A program made the position numbers and the translations under genes. Shown here piece by piece: positions 12,931-24,893 of a DNA stretch of 64,000 bases. The notes below the pieces were generated by a model. It worked only from the letters and a program-made list of their open reading frames with translations. It searched no databases and had not been told where the DNA came from. Where the stretch lies: assembly GCA_013433145.1 (NCBI GenBank), contig CM024171.1, positions 9,052,065-9,116,064 of the forward strand, given 5' to 3'. The stretch comes from Ascaris suum (taxonomy: Eukaryota > Nematoda > Chromadorea > Rhabditida > Ascarididae). Numbering within the stretch: position 1 is the stretch's first letter; each line of letters begins with the position of its first letter.

Positions 12931-14099
12931 GCAAAATTTTCGCACCTTTTATAAAACTCATAATACCAGTGAAAAAAATTGCATAGGTTTTTGTAATCAA
13001 CGATATAAACGGGCCGCACTATCAAGGATGTTTGGTCGATGTTAAAGCAAAACACATATTGAAAACCAAACAAAACCACTGAAAAAGCTTTTTTTTTGCG
13101 AACAAAGCACCCGAAACTGGCATAAGGGAAAAAAATCTTTTTTCGAGGAGTTTGCTTCCGTCGACCAGATAGCCCCGATTTTGTGTTCTTTGCTCGAAAC
13201 ATTTGAGAAATTAAATTTAGCAGTTGCCATTGACGAGGTAAATCAGTGAAAAGTCTTCAACTCAATTTTCAGTTACATCATTCTGCAGTAGCGAATAACC
13301 AAACGATCGAACATTTGAATTTTGACTGCAAATTTCAGACGTATCAAAAAGAGATCAACTTTACAAATCTACTGAAATGCATGACTGAGCACACTTATGC
13401 AAACGGTAATCAAAGTATTCGTAGCTGTGTTCATGAAATATGCAATTCGGCATGATATGCTTAAAAGCTACAGAATATACCTGCTAAGTGACTCTTTCGG
13501 TCGACTGGTAGCAAATTTTAAAGCTGTGGAGCATCGACGTAAATGCTAATTTCATATGAAGACTTGCTCCTCAAGATCGCGCTTCCGCTTTGCCTTTGCA
13601 ACATCGTGCAGCACTTATCTTCGAAATAACTTCACTGTCGACTTCGCTGTTTCCTGCTGTGTATGTGAACTCTTTTGTTGATGTGTGATTTAATATTTGT
13701 GAATACAAGCAACGGGATTACGTGGGTGAAGTTCACATAGCACATCTCTGCCTCAAATGAATGATGAGTGGATGGAGAACTTGTTCACTTTTACGTGTTC
13801 TTCTCGTACAATGTTACAAATTTTCTCGGAGATGCGTTATGACAACATTTGCTTGCCTGCCTCAACCTGTCTATGTCGTATGTATCTGCTCCTACATTTA
13901 CGTCTGTTTTCGCTTTCTTTTTTGGTGTTTGTTGTGTCATCGCCAATGTTGTTTCTGTCGTGGGCTAGGTGACGAGGAGGTAGAGTCGACGATGTGTTGA
14001 TGAGGACGAGCGTTGAGTCGGAAGCTTCGTCAGACAGAGTACCAAGGTTCACTGAACATACACACACCGAACTCACGATGGAAAAAAGACAGCTTATAT

Positions 14100-14175
14100 A
14101 GGGGTGATCACGTGACAATTTGTGGTGAATTACGATCGCCGTGCTATGCAGTCACGTGATCTCCATTACACCCCT
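14100..14175. repeat. Imperfect inverted repeat with CACGTG motifs
   Basis: Left arm AGGGGTGATCACGTGAC (14100-14116) pairs with the right arm at 14151-14175, whose complement reads AGGGGTG, an eight-base bulge, then ATCACGTGAC. The loop is 34 bases. A TATATA precedes the left arm at 14095, and a third CACGTG lies at 14214. It may be a small inverted-repeat element or a regulatory site; there is no other evidence. Confidence 0.55.
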
Positions 14176-14223
14176 GCGTCTCGTCATGACGTGCCATTGT
14201 GTCGCAATGCATGCCACGTGAAC

Positions 14224-14246
14224 AAGCGTTTTGCAATACCACCCCG
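14224..14246 (+). repeat. Partial match to dispersed repeat
   Basis: AAGCGTTTTGCAATACCACC shares TTTTGCAATACCAC with the fuller copy at 56434-56448, the part that follows ATGCGC there. It could be a truncated copy or chance. Confidence 0.35.
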
Positions 14247-15759
14247 GATATGCTGAATCATCACCACATATGCAACATTGTTTTAGTCTGCTTATGCTTG
14301 TGTCTGTGTTCTTGTTTGTGCCGTTATGTTTGTCTTTGTCTGTACGCGTGTCTGTTGTTGGGAATTAGGTATATGCACCGCCAAATTTAGTTAACTGTGT
14401 TAGTGCTTTATTTACTACGTGTTCTGCAGTTTTTAAAAAGCTCTGTTAAAAGCTCATTGTTGTCTGTGACAGACTGCATACGGCCCAGAAACAGTTTCCT
14501 TTTCCTGGGTAGCGATTTGTATCGCTGCGTCTTCCTCTAAACTTCGGAGCGGGTAACGACTACAGCATAAATGATCGTGGTTTGATACTTCTTTATGACA
14601 GCTTTTCTAGATGTGAAACTAAAAGTATTAGTCGGACAGACTCAGTCAGAGAAATTTGTGTCAGTACGATTTCGCAGTGTGGAGTTGCCGAGCCATATTT
14701 ACGGAATATGCGTAAGAACTGTTGTGCTATGAAAGTGATTTATTCTGATGAATTTATACGGTGAGATGAATTCGATGCCCTAAATGAATGAGATACAGAT
14801 TGATTCCGTATAGCTCGAGTGGAGTTTTTTAATTGCAAACAAATCCTTTCAGCAGTTTTTTAAACGAAATAAAGAAAAACCTGCGCAAAGAACGTAAACA
14901 ATCTGAGTGACCACATTGAAGAAATTCGGCGGAGATAGAAATCACAACGACACATCGGCCAGATAAAGTTATCGCAGAGAAAAATCTAATGCGAATGCAG
15001 AGAAATGTGGTGTTTTGCATTTAGTGTCATTCTTGACAGCAAGCGAACAGGGTGCATACCGAGTGGGATAAGTTTGCTGGAGGTAAGGCTTACCGTGTCG
15101 CAGTACAAAAACCGCGTTCATTGATTTGTGATTTTATTTAATCGCTTCAATTTATTATGTAATATAAAAGGCTCATGTACTTTTTGTTCAGGAGTATAAA
15201 GAGTGGAGATGAATAATTCATTCACCTGAACAAACGACAGGTGAAGGGCAGCTTCAAAACAAGCTTTTATTGCTAAATGTTTACGATATGGTACGATGGG
15301 TGTAGCGAACACATGCGTGAGCAACAGCGTAAAGGCATTATTTAATTCCTGCCTCCCCTTACTTATTCGTGTTTCATGCATATATATTTATTGTGATCTT
15401 CATTAGCCCTTGACCTTTCACTCATTTCGCACTCATCAGCGCTTTATGTTGAGCAGTCTCGGATGGAATGAAATGACATGTTTGCCTACAGTAAGCCCAC
15501 ACATATAATGTGGTTTCAGTGGATATCTATCGTCGAAGACTGTATCGATCTTGTCCACCTCATTTCTACTATGGTCATTTGCAGTTTACATATACACTAA
15601 CTTTCGATCTTGACTTGATGCTGATTGCACAAACGCATAAAGTCAGTAGATAAGTAAGAGTGTCTAGGATTGCATTACTTTATTTCCTCATGTTTTATTG
15701 TTTCAATAAATGCGCACATCCATCAGCGCAAGTGTGGCCGAATAGTTGGGGAAAAGACG

Positions 15760-18700
15760 ATGTCTGCGCATACGGGCGCAGCACCTCACCTCACTCTCGA
15801 AGAACGAGATCTCGTGACGCAGCTAAGAGATCGTTTGATTCATGTGATGCCTGAGGGGATTCCTTGTGACCTGGACACTGATCTCAACCTCGCGCGGTGG
15901 ATACGTGGCTATCAACGTAATATCGATAGAATTACCAAGGTATTCATTCAAGGCACCTCAAGTGGAACTTTAAAATAATAGTTTCGCCAAGACTTTCAGT
16001 GGTTGATCACACCCACTTTATTGTGTATAACATGTTGCGAATAGATTAGTAGTAAGTTAAATTTTATTCGTTTTCTGAGAAATCATTTTCACTCATTGAC
16101 AGTGTGCCGTATTCCGAGAACAGACATTGGAAATATTCCTTCAGAAGCAAAAAGTTTCCGAGAAGAAGTAACTTCCATCCACAATATAAAAGTTCAGTAA
16201 ACATCTCGTCTTTAAAAAGGAACTGCTAACGAAGGTTACCTCGTTGATGCAAATGCTGCGTTGCCGCATCCTTGCAACTTAGGTAGTTGACTGATCTATG
16301 CACACCTGCTGCTGGGTACTCTTTATAGATTTTTCCTGTTTATGTGGCGTCGAGAAAGGCGGCTGGTTTCGATAGAAGTGATCATCCAGAGCGATTTTTC
16401 GATATAGTACAATTAAAACCCTACCTGCCTTTTATTGCATCATCACGTCTCGATGATCGTGTCTGGTCGGATGAGCATAACGCCTTTTTATTCGTTGAGA
16501 GAGGATGGTCGCAACCGAAAGAGGTGTGTCAATATCTCCCTTCTTCTCAATACTTTCATCGATCCGCTTTCGGATAAGAAAACTTTACTGCACCATTCGC
16601 AATTGGCCAGCTCATTTTCGAATTCAATACGGAAATTTCAAATGAGCTAAAGAAACTTGGCTTGATAAAAAACTAAAGGAAGTGGAACAGAAAAACTATC
16701 AAGATATGCTCCTTTTACAATTCCACCATTATACCCGTCCACTCATTTAAAGCGGTGGACCCAATGTAGAGGCAAACAAATTCGGCTGTATATAAGAATC
16801 CGCAAGCCGGAATATCTTTTCTCTCCTCATCACAACAGCTTGAAACTTGCGAGCGCAGAACTAATTTCACACCAAAGGCTTTATGGTTCGTAACATGGGC
16901 GGCGAATCAAGTCTAAATGGGGAGTTTTCTTGTCAGAGTCGATGGTGCCCAGCATTATTCTTCTTCACATATTTCTTCATCCACCGATAAAAAGCTTAAC
17001 AGATTGCAGTAGTGTGGCAGCTACTCCGACATATGCGTCACCTCCAGATTCCTCCTCATTGCCAACTAGAAGTTATGCAAGGCTCACTAAAGATGTCGGA
17101 ACAAACATTAAAAACTTGGAACACCCGGTTCATTTATTCATTGGAAGTGTTTTCTTAAAGTTTCGCAACAACGGCTTTTCTTGATTGAATGGAGACGTAT
17201 TCCGCACCGAGCAGATAATATAGGCACATTGCCATCATCGGCATTTTATATAACAATTTGGAGAGATATAATCGTGTTCCATTCCACACCGAAGTAACCA
17301 TGCTGCCAGATGAGAAGAACTATCGATCTAATCATAATCGCTGTAATAATGCACTGTTCGATTGAGACTTTCCATATCCTTTTAAATATGCCACATATCG
17401 TCGACTGTAACTTAGATATACTTGGCATTTTGTTCCACTTCACTTTTAGCGCCTCTGTGATGTGCAAAAAAATCAATAATAATCTGTGATCTGTAGCAGG
17501 AAATCTGTAAAAGTCCTCGATAACCTCTTCTACAGAGCGCATTTCTAGCAATTTTCCATTTCTCATGTAATCACATGCAGAATTACAGTTGCATTTGAGC
17601 TACAATCTGCCGATTGTTCAGTGGACTCTCGTAAATGTTTTCAATTATAAATGTGGGCTGGAAAAATCTATTTCTATTTTCTGCAATAAAATGGGAGTGC
17701 AAAAATGCAAAGTGCACTTTCCCGAAATCCCTTTCGCAAAAAATAATCACCGTTATCAAACCCCCATTTGTCATAGAAATACATGCAAGTTAATACTGTT
17801 GCAGTTCGTGAAGGCGATGAGAAGTAGCGACTATCTAATGCATTGCTTCGGTTATCTGGAGATGCTACTTCAGGTATGTGTTTGCATCGATTCTCGTATG
17901 TCGTTGAAGAAAAATTTCCAGGATGTTTTCAAAAAGTTAGTTTTATTTTCATAAGCCTTCCACCTTCATGCAGCTAGCAGAAATTCAGCAAAGCACTCTT
18001 CGCATAAACGTACTGAGAAGCGATTTTTCAGTTTATTCTGCGGAGAGAGAAAGCACAAGAAGAAAATAAAGGACCAGTGCAATTTATAGTGCTATTCGAC
18101 TTGGGTGAGGTTAACCTTACCGATTATCTGAACCCGTTGAGTGCGCAGATTAGATTATGGCAACTGCGAAGTGATCTGTGGCAAGACTGGTATGTTTTTA
18201 TTCAAACTTTCAGCTCACCGATGAAACGTTAGGAATGGAGAATAAAACTGAAAACTCCTGAGAAAGTGTAGTGAAATATTTCGCCGGAATTAAATTTCCT
18301 TCGACAACTCCAAATGCTCGGAATATTTCATTGATGTCATTTATGTTCTGCTTTGCTTCCAAGGCAAACTCTAGTTCTTTTTATTCGTATGGTAAAAAGT
18401 TATATTCCAAGTTAAACACCTGCAATTTCGAATTTCGAATGTTTGCAGTTTATTCACCGCGAATGTAATTGTTCTTAATAAGCCACGCGAGAAATTAATC
18501 CTTCGTCAGTCTGTTTAGGTATCCGGAGATGGTGCAAAGAATATTTCTCGTCAATCCGCCAAGATTAGTAAGCGTGCTGTGGAAATTGGCGAGAATGTTT
18601 CTAAACGATGAAAATTGTAAATTAATCGAAATCGTTAGCAACAAGAAAGATCTCATCAGATATCTCCCATCGTGGTTTGTACCTAAAGAATTCGGAGGTA

Positions 18701-20978
18701 TTTATTTAACTTAACTAGAATTTATTATTTATTGCAAAAAAAGGTTGAAAAAGTTAGAAATATTTTGTCATTTGGATGATGGAAATCCAATGCAAACAAG
18801 AAGCAAAAAGCATTTCATTAAATCTTTCAGCGACTGTTCCATCATATCCTCCTGCCTTGAACAGAAATGAGTGACGTTGATCTGTTCTTTGATGTAATCT
18901 GACATTTTTAGAGCGCACAATCAATGACGCGAGGTCACAGCCGACGATGATATTGCCACATAGTTATGATTCCTAATATTTAGACATAACAGCAGTGATA
19001 TGATCTTCTCATTCATTCGTTTAGTTATTGGCAATTTTTCACTCAACATTAATCTCCGAATTTCTTATTTATGAGCTTTCTCCATTTACGATGGACCCCC
19101 ACTTCACATGTACAGCATTTTCAAAGGCCGGCGACAACATAATCCCTTTCTGTATGCACGCCCCTTCCCCTCTCTCTGCTGTCTGCCCTCACAGCTCTTT
19201 ACGTAAAGCGTTGTTAAATTACTGCCCAACTTTTTCTGGCTAGTGCATCTGCAGTAGGTGTAAAAATTTGCGCGCCTGATAACCCACTACCTGCTGGCAT
19301 GAGCATCTCCCTCAAGATCCGCGATTCTTTGCGGGGGGAGGAGAGGGGGTGGAAGGAGGGAGAGAGAAGTAGGAGGTGCATGCGGAAGCATAGTGTAGAA
19401 GCCTAAGCGTCAAAGTTTTTGAACGCGATTGTGATATATACTCCCACCACCCCATCCACCGATATAGTACACATTTCATGTCGCTTTGGCTGCAGAAATT
19501 GCAGAAAATTTTATTCCTTATCGACCTGCATTTCCGCCACGATATCAATGGTAACAAAGCGCAGGTTAAGGTGAATTCATCAATAAAGTGCCTCCCGGTG
19601 ATGAATCTGGTGCAAGTCGACGGCGAAAAATAACTGCAGACGATCATCTACGTTCGTATGAGGTGTACAGGAGGAAAGGCGTCGAACGACCCAAGTCCAC
19701 TCATCGGGTATAGTTCTATTTGTTAGGGCATAAGTATATCATGGATAAGTCGACGATGTGCGGAGATGATTCTGATAAAATTAGCAGAGATGAAATGAGA
19801 ACAGTGGGCACAACAACGAATCATAGTAAATTTCGAAGCGTGTGTTTCGATCGAGGCAGCCATCTTCACGTTACTTTGGAGAACAAAACTTTAGTGCACC
19901 TACATTGTCTGCATGCACGAGCAAATTCAAGTCATTCTAACATCAATTATTTAAGAACTGTGCAGTCAGAAGTTGTTGGCGCTAGTTTAAATTTCCTCAG
20001 ATGCATAGAGATTGCTGAGATTGTGGTGGTGGGAAGCTGTGATGATCACTCATAGTGCATATTACATCAGACTTTCAGTTGTCACTATTCTTTTGAAAAT
20101 CTCGAAAGCGAGAAGGCTGGCAAAACTTAGTGCCGATCAATGTGACATAAACTTCTGACATAGTAAAGAAGCATATCTTTGTCAGCTTACCACCTGAGAT
20201 GGAAGCCTTAATAAATAAAACGCGCATTCAACTCATTTCGTTTAGAACCTTAAAGACGCAACATATTTCCTCGAGTGTCCTCTCTTGTGTTATTCTGGTT
20301 ATAAGAAGCACTGCGATGCTTGTAATTTGATTCCTCGATATGTTTTCCATGAATGGTGTTTATTCGCATTCGGATTAAGTTTACCATAGTGGGTGGCCAC
20401 AATGCGCAATCAGGCAATACAATTTACGCATGGGAGCCATTCGCACAAACGTTGCAGTGGAAACTCCTCGTTTTCTGCCCTTATTTTGTTATATATAAGT
20501 AAGAAAAAAGCGAATAGAAATGAGGGACAGGGTATCAACGATCAAAAGCAAAAACATGAAGGAATAGGTTGGCGCGGTAAGTTAATGTATAAGAACGCTC
20601 GTTTATCGGAATATTACGATTCGAACCCTGTTTGTTTCTTCCGACGGAATCTTACTGATTTGCTAATGTGCAATTTTATTGGGTACTCAAGTGTAGGATA
20701 TCGCACCCGAAGGTTCATTCACATGCGTCGTCGATGTGCCATCCGAACATGCACTTCTATGGGATTTCACCACTAACGGTGACGTCGACTTCGCAATCTA
20801 TGCCAACGAGAACGAGCATCACATGGTCTACCCACGACTGCGGTTAATTTCAACAAAGGTACCAGAAGACGGCTGCATTGAGGATCTTCCACCTGGACAA
20901 TATTTGTTCGAATTTCGCAACCACAGTTCTTTCTTCAATCTCAAGCTTGATTACTGTATTTCAGTTGTGCCACTTTGA
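15760..20978 (+). CDS. SEC14-like CRAL-TRIO and GOLD domain protein, 399 residues
   Basis: Seven exons agree in phase: 15760-15939, 16329-16523, 17805-17873, 18032-18189, 18519-18697, 19571-19707 and 20697-20978 (1200 bases with the TGA). Residues 10-60 resemble the CRAL-TRIO N-terminal helices (LTLEERDLVTQLRDRL, LARWIRGYQRNID). Residues about 75-260 are the lipid-binding CRAL-TRIO fold, with SRKAAGFD, VQFIVLFDLGEVNL (about 163-177), the hallmark YPEMVQRIFLVNPPR (202-216) and LPSWFVPKEFGG closing it. Residues about 265-399 are a GOLD domain (LLWDFTTNGDVDFAIYANE, PPGQYLFEFRNHSSFF). Length and order match the nematode CGR-1/CTG family (CRAL-TRIO and GOLD; CGR-1 modifies RAS signalling in C. elegans), which bind a lipid and act at membranes in cytosol. 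No signal peptide is seen. The ATG at 15760 is the first in the conserved frame; CATCAG at about 15726 could be a trans-splice acceptor. The exact ortholog is unclear. Confidence 0.9.
17246..17566 (-). CDS. 106-residue antisense frame inside an intron
   Basis: This uninterrupted minus-strand frame starts at an ATG (MRNGKLLEMRSVEEVIEDFY) and lies wholly in the second intron of the CRAL-TRIO/GOLD gene. Codon use looks like coding, with basic and hydrophobic residues (ICGIFKRIWKVSIEQ, then a possible membrane segment IITAIMIRSIVLLIW). No splice signals or homology are known to me. It could be a nested gene, a retro-inserted fragment or chance. Confidence 0.3.
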   Translation of the reverse strand: MRNGKLLEMRSVEEVIEDFYRFPATDHRLLLIFLHITEALKVKWNKMPSISKLQSTICGIFKRIWKVSIEQCIITAIMIRSIVLLIWQHGYFGVEWNTIISLQIVI

Positions 20979-21178
20979 AATTTGCATATGCTGTTGTTCG
21001 TCCACAGCTCGTTATGCGATGAATATCCTGCTTTCAGTGTTGATTCACAATTCATTCTGAATATGCGCCGTTTGTTGCAGAAGATATCTGTCGCAAAGAA
21101 AACAGTTTCGTTAAATACAGATTCTAAGACACGATATATTGAGCGTACCAAGGTGCTGTGTGCAGTATAAGAGTACCC

Positions 21179-21184
21179 AATAAA
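21179..21184 (+). terminator. Poly(A) signal of the CRAL-TRIO/GOLD gene
   Basis: AATAAA lies 200 bases after the TGA at 20976-20978, followed by a T-rich run. It is the first canonical signal downstream on that strand. Confidence 0.5.
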
Positions 21185-21199
21185 TTTTTTTTTTTGCTA

Positions 21200-24100
21200 A
21201 GAATCGAGGCATTTGAACAAACATAAACAACAGGGCAAATATGCGATCATCAGAGCGAAAGCGATGAGGTACAGATCGCGGAATAAACTGTCATCGAGAA
21301 GTCTCATTCGTTTTAGGCGAAAACCTGATTAAGTACGTCTTGGTAACCTCCTTCATCTCCCTCACTCACACGGAATATAGGGTTGTGGATGACTCGCAAA
21401 GAACTGCAACGGCGCCTATTCCTTCTTTCCTAAAAGAGAGCGGTTCTTCCGGCAGCATCTTCTTTTCAGTGGTTTCACCCTGGCATTCTTTCGCGCTGTA
21501 GAGAGTGAAGTTGTAGTGCTGTCATAAAACGCTTCTAATAAATCAAATAAACAGGAGCCGCCAAAAGCAACGGATCAAATAAATTTTCATAGAGCGCGCA
21601 CGAAGGAGGTCGCTAGAACGCGCAGATGGACATGTTAAAGGTAGAAAGTTGTAAAGTGAATGCGACCGCCTCAGATATGAATCGTTCTTGCTTAGGACAC
21701 TTTCTAGGTATGTCGCAGCCAGCTAGTGAACATTTTTTCCACTCGATAGTGCTAAAATTTCAACCATAACTCCAAAAAGATTTCACCCGCGGATCACGAA
21801 ACTGTGATATTCTCATATGAATAACGATCCCATTCCAAAGCCAAAGTTTTCTTACTCGCTGACCAATATTATCGAATTATGGGGCTTGTATCGAAATCCT
21901 CGCTGGTGAAGTAGATACCGTTGCGATAAAAATTGAGTTAATGATGATCCAGAATCGCCTTTCAAGTATGCTGTTATGATGGTCTGTTCTCTTAAAATCA
22001 AGGTGTCCGCAAACGATTACTCAGCTTGGCTTATTTTTAAGTTTATATTTTGATGAAATTATCAAAAAATGGTGACTTCAATTTTTGCTACGAAAGCTAA
22101 TTTCATTTGATATCACTTATTCCCTCTCTATTAAAAAATCTCTCCTCTCTCTGCATTCCACAGACTTCTAGAGCTCACTCGAGCTCAGGACTCATATGCT
22201 AGTTAAGCACGCTACCGACATACCTCAGTATAAGTTTTTAGGTAACTTGCGATAGGCTTCCTGAGAAAAATTACATTCGTTTGAATGTTGCTGGTAGTAG
22301 CGAGTGAGAGGCTGTTTGGTTGTAATCTTCTTGTTTATGCAAGTATGGGTGGTATAGTGATGAGGTGATTGAAATGTACTCGTGATTACATCAGGTTTTT
22401 TGTTGATGCGCTCATTTACTTCAAATCCTTTGGCCGTAATGCTGTTGTCGGCTGTTGCTGCAGTCATTATTTTTACTATGGCAGTGTCACTGGCAAATCG
22501 GACTGAGCATATAGTGGCGGCCTTCGAAGCAGATAGCTTACAGCTTTTTTTGCGTAATATCTGTTGCTTCACCAAAGTTTCATGGAAGCGTGAGATTTTT
22601 GATACCTTTGCATTATCGACAGAAACGTGACATATTTCCAAGTCCTTCAATGTCTCACATTTTGTTCGATTTGGCGCAAATAGCTTCGACTGGAAGTATA
22701 TGGACGGACAAAAGGTTCGATTATGGTTGGAAGTGCTTTCAACTGAAATCGATTGTCGAAAAGATATGGTCAGAGAGTTCCGAAGTCCGGGAATCCTCAG
22801 ACTTCGGGACTGCCAGTGCTTGAAGACATTCTACATTTAAAGGACCATGGGCTTAGCAGTTTGGCAGACCCCAAACTTTAGGTTCTTTTGATATCTCTGA
22901 CTTGGAATGACAAGTTACGTAGGCCGGAACTGGTGATGATGTTGATAATTATTCGTTGAAGGTAGTGTGTGGTGTTGCAACACCAGGAGTAATGGGTTGG
23001 GCAGCCGAAATGATACCAGGTAGACATAGTCACAGAGCAGACATCGGGAAGTAGTAAGTAGCACTACGTTGCAGCAAGTAGTAACAGTGATATTAGCTGC
23101 AGTAGTTGCAGGTAGCTTAATGATAGCATCAGAAAAGAATATCAAAAGCTCTAAACGAGTGGTGCTAGTGACAGCAGAAAGCAAGGAATTGTTACTCATA
23201 GCGGCGGGATAGTGAGTAATACTAGTAACCGTGAGCATTAATGACAGCACGAGTAAGATGTAGTAGCGATGATAGATGTGACAGGCAGAACTGGATGCAT
23301 TAGGAAGGAGCACCAAAAACAATGGTGAAGGTTAGTAATAAATGAGTTGCAGCGATGGAAGTTGTAATGGGCACTTCTAGAAGTAAATTGTATAGGCGAA
23401 AAAACTAGTGATATTGCATCAATTATTAAGAGTTCTAAAGTTTCTAATTCAACCAAAGAGATCGATTTTGAGGATTTCTGAGAATCTGGCCCCACAAAAA
23501 AGCCCTAAATAAGGCCAACTTGCTGCTGTCTACTGACTAAGGTGTGGAGACTGTTTACAGGATTGACTGATTTGTAGGGCATCTTCCTTCAACATTTGAA
23601 CAGAAGGTTTCAGAACCGAAACAGGAAGAAATGGTATACAACGACGAGGCAATCCACATAAACAAGATCGTAGCTAGGCTGCTAATAGTGCCAAAAAAAG
23701 TAATTCGAGAACAGTCTAGAGTAGGTGCGCTTTTATTCTGAATTTAATACTTTCCAGCTGGGCTCGGAGACTGTTGCTTATAGATTCCAGAGAGACAGGG
23801 ACAAATAAGATATTATCCTAGTTAAAGAAGTGCTATAGACACTCTTCAGTTCATCATTTCGCATTATTCAAACAACAACATATGTTTCTCATGCTATGAT
23901 ATTGGATTGCTACAGATAATTTGCTAGCATTGCAGTATTTGTTACTTAAAACGTTTAATTTCTCGAAAGTGGTCGTATACCACCCATCTCTCGACATACG
24001 TTCTATTTATCGTAAATGATGAGCCGACTAGTTGGACAAGCCGACGTTGATGAAATGACAGCTAGAAAAAAGTGAGCTATGCAGCCTGGCGCGATATGCG

Positions 24101-24728
24101 CTTTTGTGTTTCAGCCTGCCAGATCAATTGATTGCTCTCATAGTGAGAGGTCTTTGTTGCACTGGCTCTTTGAAAAAAGCAATTTTTTAAAGGAACGCTG
24201 TAATGTTGGCAAAAAAACAAAACCGGATGATACGTTGGCAATAAAATCGTCCGATTGCACGATTCGCAGTTCATCCCTTCTCAGCGACATTCTTCCAACA
24301 CAACATACAATATTGCTTGCAAACTGTCTTATGGCGCTCTTCAAATTCAAAAATTATAAATGTTGCATATATTATGTGGATTACAACAGTGCTGCGGACA
24401 GTAGGACATCTTCCGGTGGTTGATAGATTTCGCCTCTGCCGTTTTTTGCTGCCAGATTGAAATCTCACAGTATAAATGGTTCATAGAATAACTGGAATAT
24501 TTATGACGGAAAATGAATTGTTTCCTAGCAGGTAGTAAATATTCAAATTTCTGCATTCGTCCTGTCTTTAAAGTTGTGCAAGTCGGAGCTCTCTGAAAGG
24601 TTTGAAATTTTTTGAAGATATATCGCTGTTATTTTAGTATTATTCGCCTTTGTATTTTGAGCACCTGATTATATCACATCGTTCCGCTTTCGTACTGTCG
24701 TTTATATTTGCAATGAAATGTTTTTGAT
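21200..24728. other. Gene-poor stretch with ambiguous open frames
   Basis: Both strands carry frames of 80-140 codons at 22225-22650, with a possible membrane segment on the plus strand (LAVMLLSAVAAVIIF). The 22915-23322 region is dominated by AGT/GTA triplet-like sequence. None has convincing splice context. A dispersed repeat copy lies at 24085. Confidence 0.35.
24085..24105 (+). repeat. Copy of dispersed CTGGCACAATATGCGC repeat
   Basis: CCTGGCGCGATATGCGCTTTT followed by GTGTTTCAGCCTGCC. The CTGCC tail also follows the copy at 1286 (CTGCCTGC), so the two may share more than the core. Confidence 0.5.
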
Positions 24729-24893
24729 ATGGAAACACTTAAACATCGTCTCATAGGAAGTGTCAATGCCATCTCGATGTTTGGTAGCTTCGTTCCATAT
24801 CCGCGTGATCCGAACCATTTTTTACGACGCCGAAGTGTTCCTTGCAAATCGCATCCAACAAGACGATATCCTCGAAAGATGTTGCTTCAGTGA
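24729..24893 (+). CDS. Small open frame, 54 residues
   Basis: Starts ATG at 24729 (METLKHRLIGSVNAIS), continues GSFVPYPRDPNHFLRRRS and ends KMLLQ with TGA. Codon use is coding-like and the second half is strongly basic (seven Arg). No flanking splice signal joins it to anything, so it could be a complete small protein, one exon, or chance. I do not recognise it. Confidence 0.3.
   Translation: METLKHRLIGSVNAISMFGSFVPYPRDPNHFLRRRSVPCKSHPTRRYPRKMLLQ

Larger units (their letters stand above)
12931..15759. other. Intergenic stretch
   Basis: Between two plus-strand genes. It contains a low-complexity TGTCTG/TGTTTG segment (about 14285-14350), an inverted repeat with CACGTG motifs (14100-14175) and short open frames without splice support. 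The minus frame at 12810-13202 is antisense to a real exon at its low end. No promoter could be assigned. Confidence 0.4.

Noticed and set aside
12810..13202. 130-codon minus frame
   Set aside because: Its low end is antisense to the last exon of the 8801-12930 gene, and the rest is Lys/Phe-rich from A/T runs.
19312..19647. 111-codon minus frame
   Set aside because: Antisense to exon 6 of the CRAL-TRIO/GOLD gene (19571-19707).
22225..22650. 141-codon minus frame and 82-codon plus frame over the same bases
   Set aside because: Neither strand shows splice junctions or a recognisable protein; codon use does not decide between them.
22915..23322. 135-codon minus frame
   Set aside because: Low-complexity AGTAGT/GTAGCA sequence keeps several frames open.
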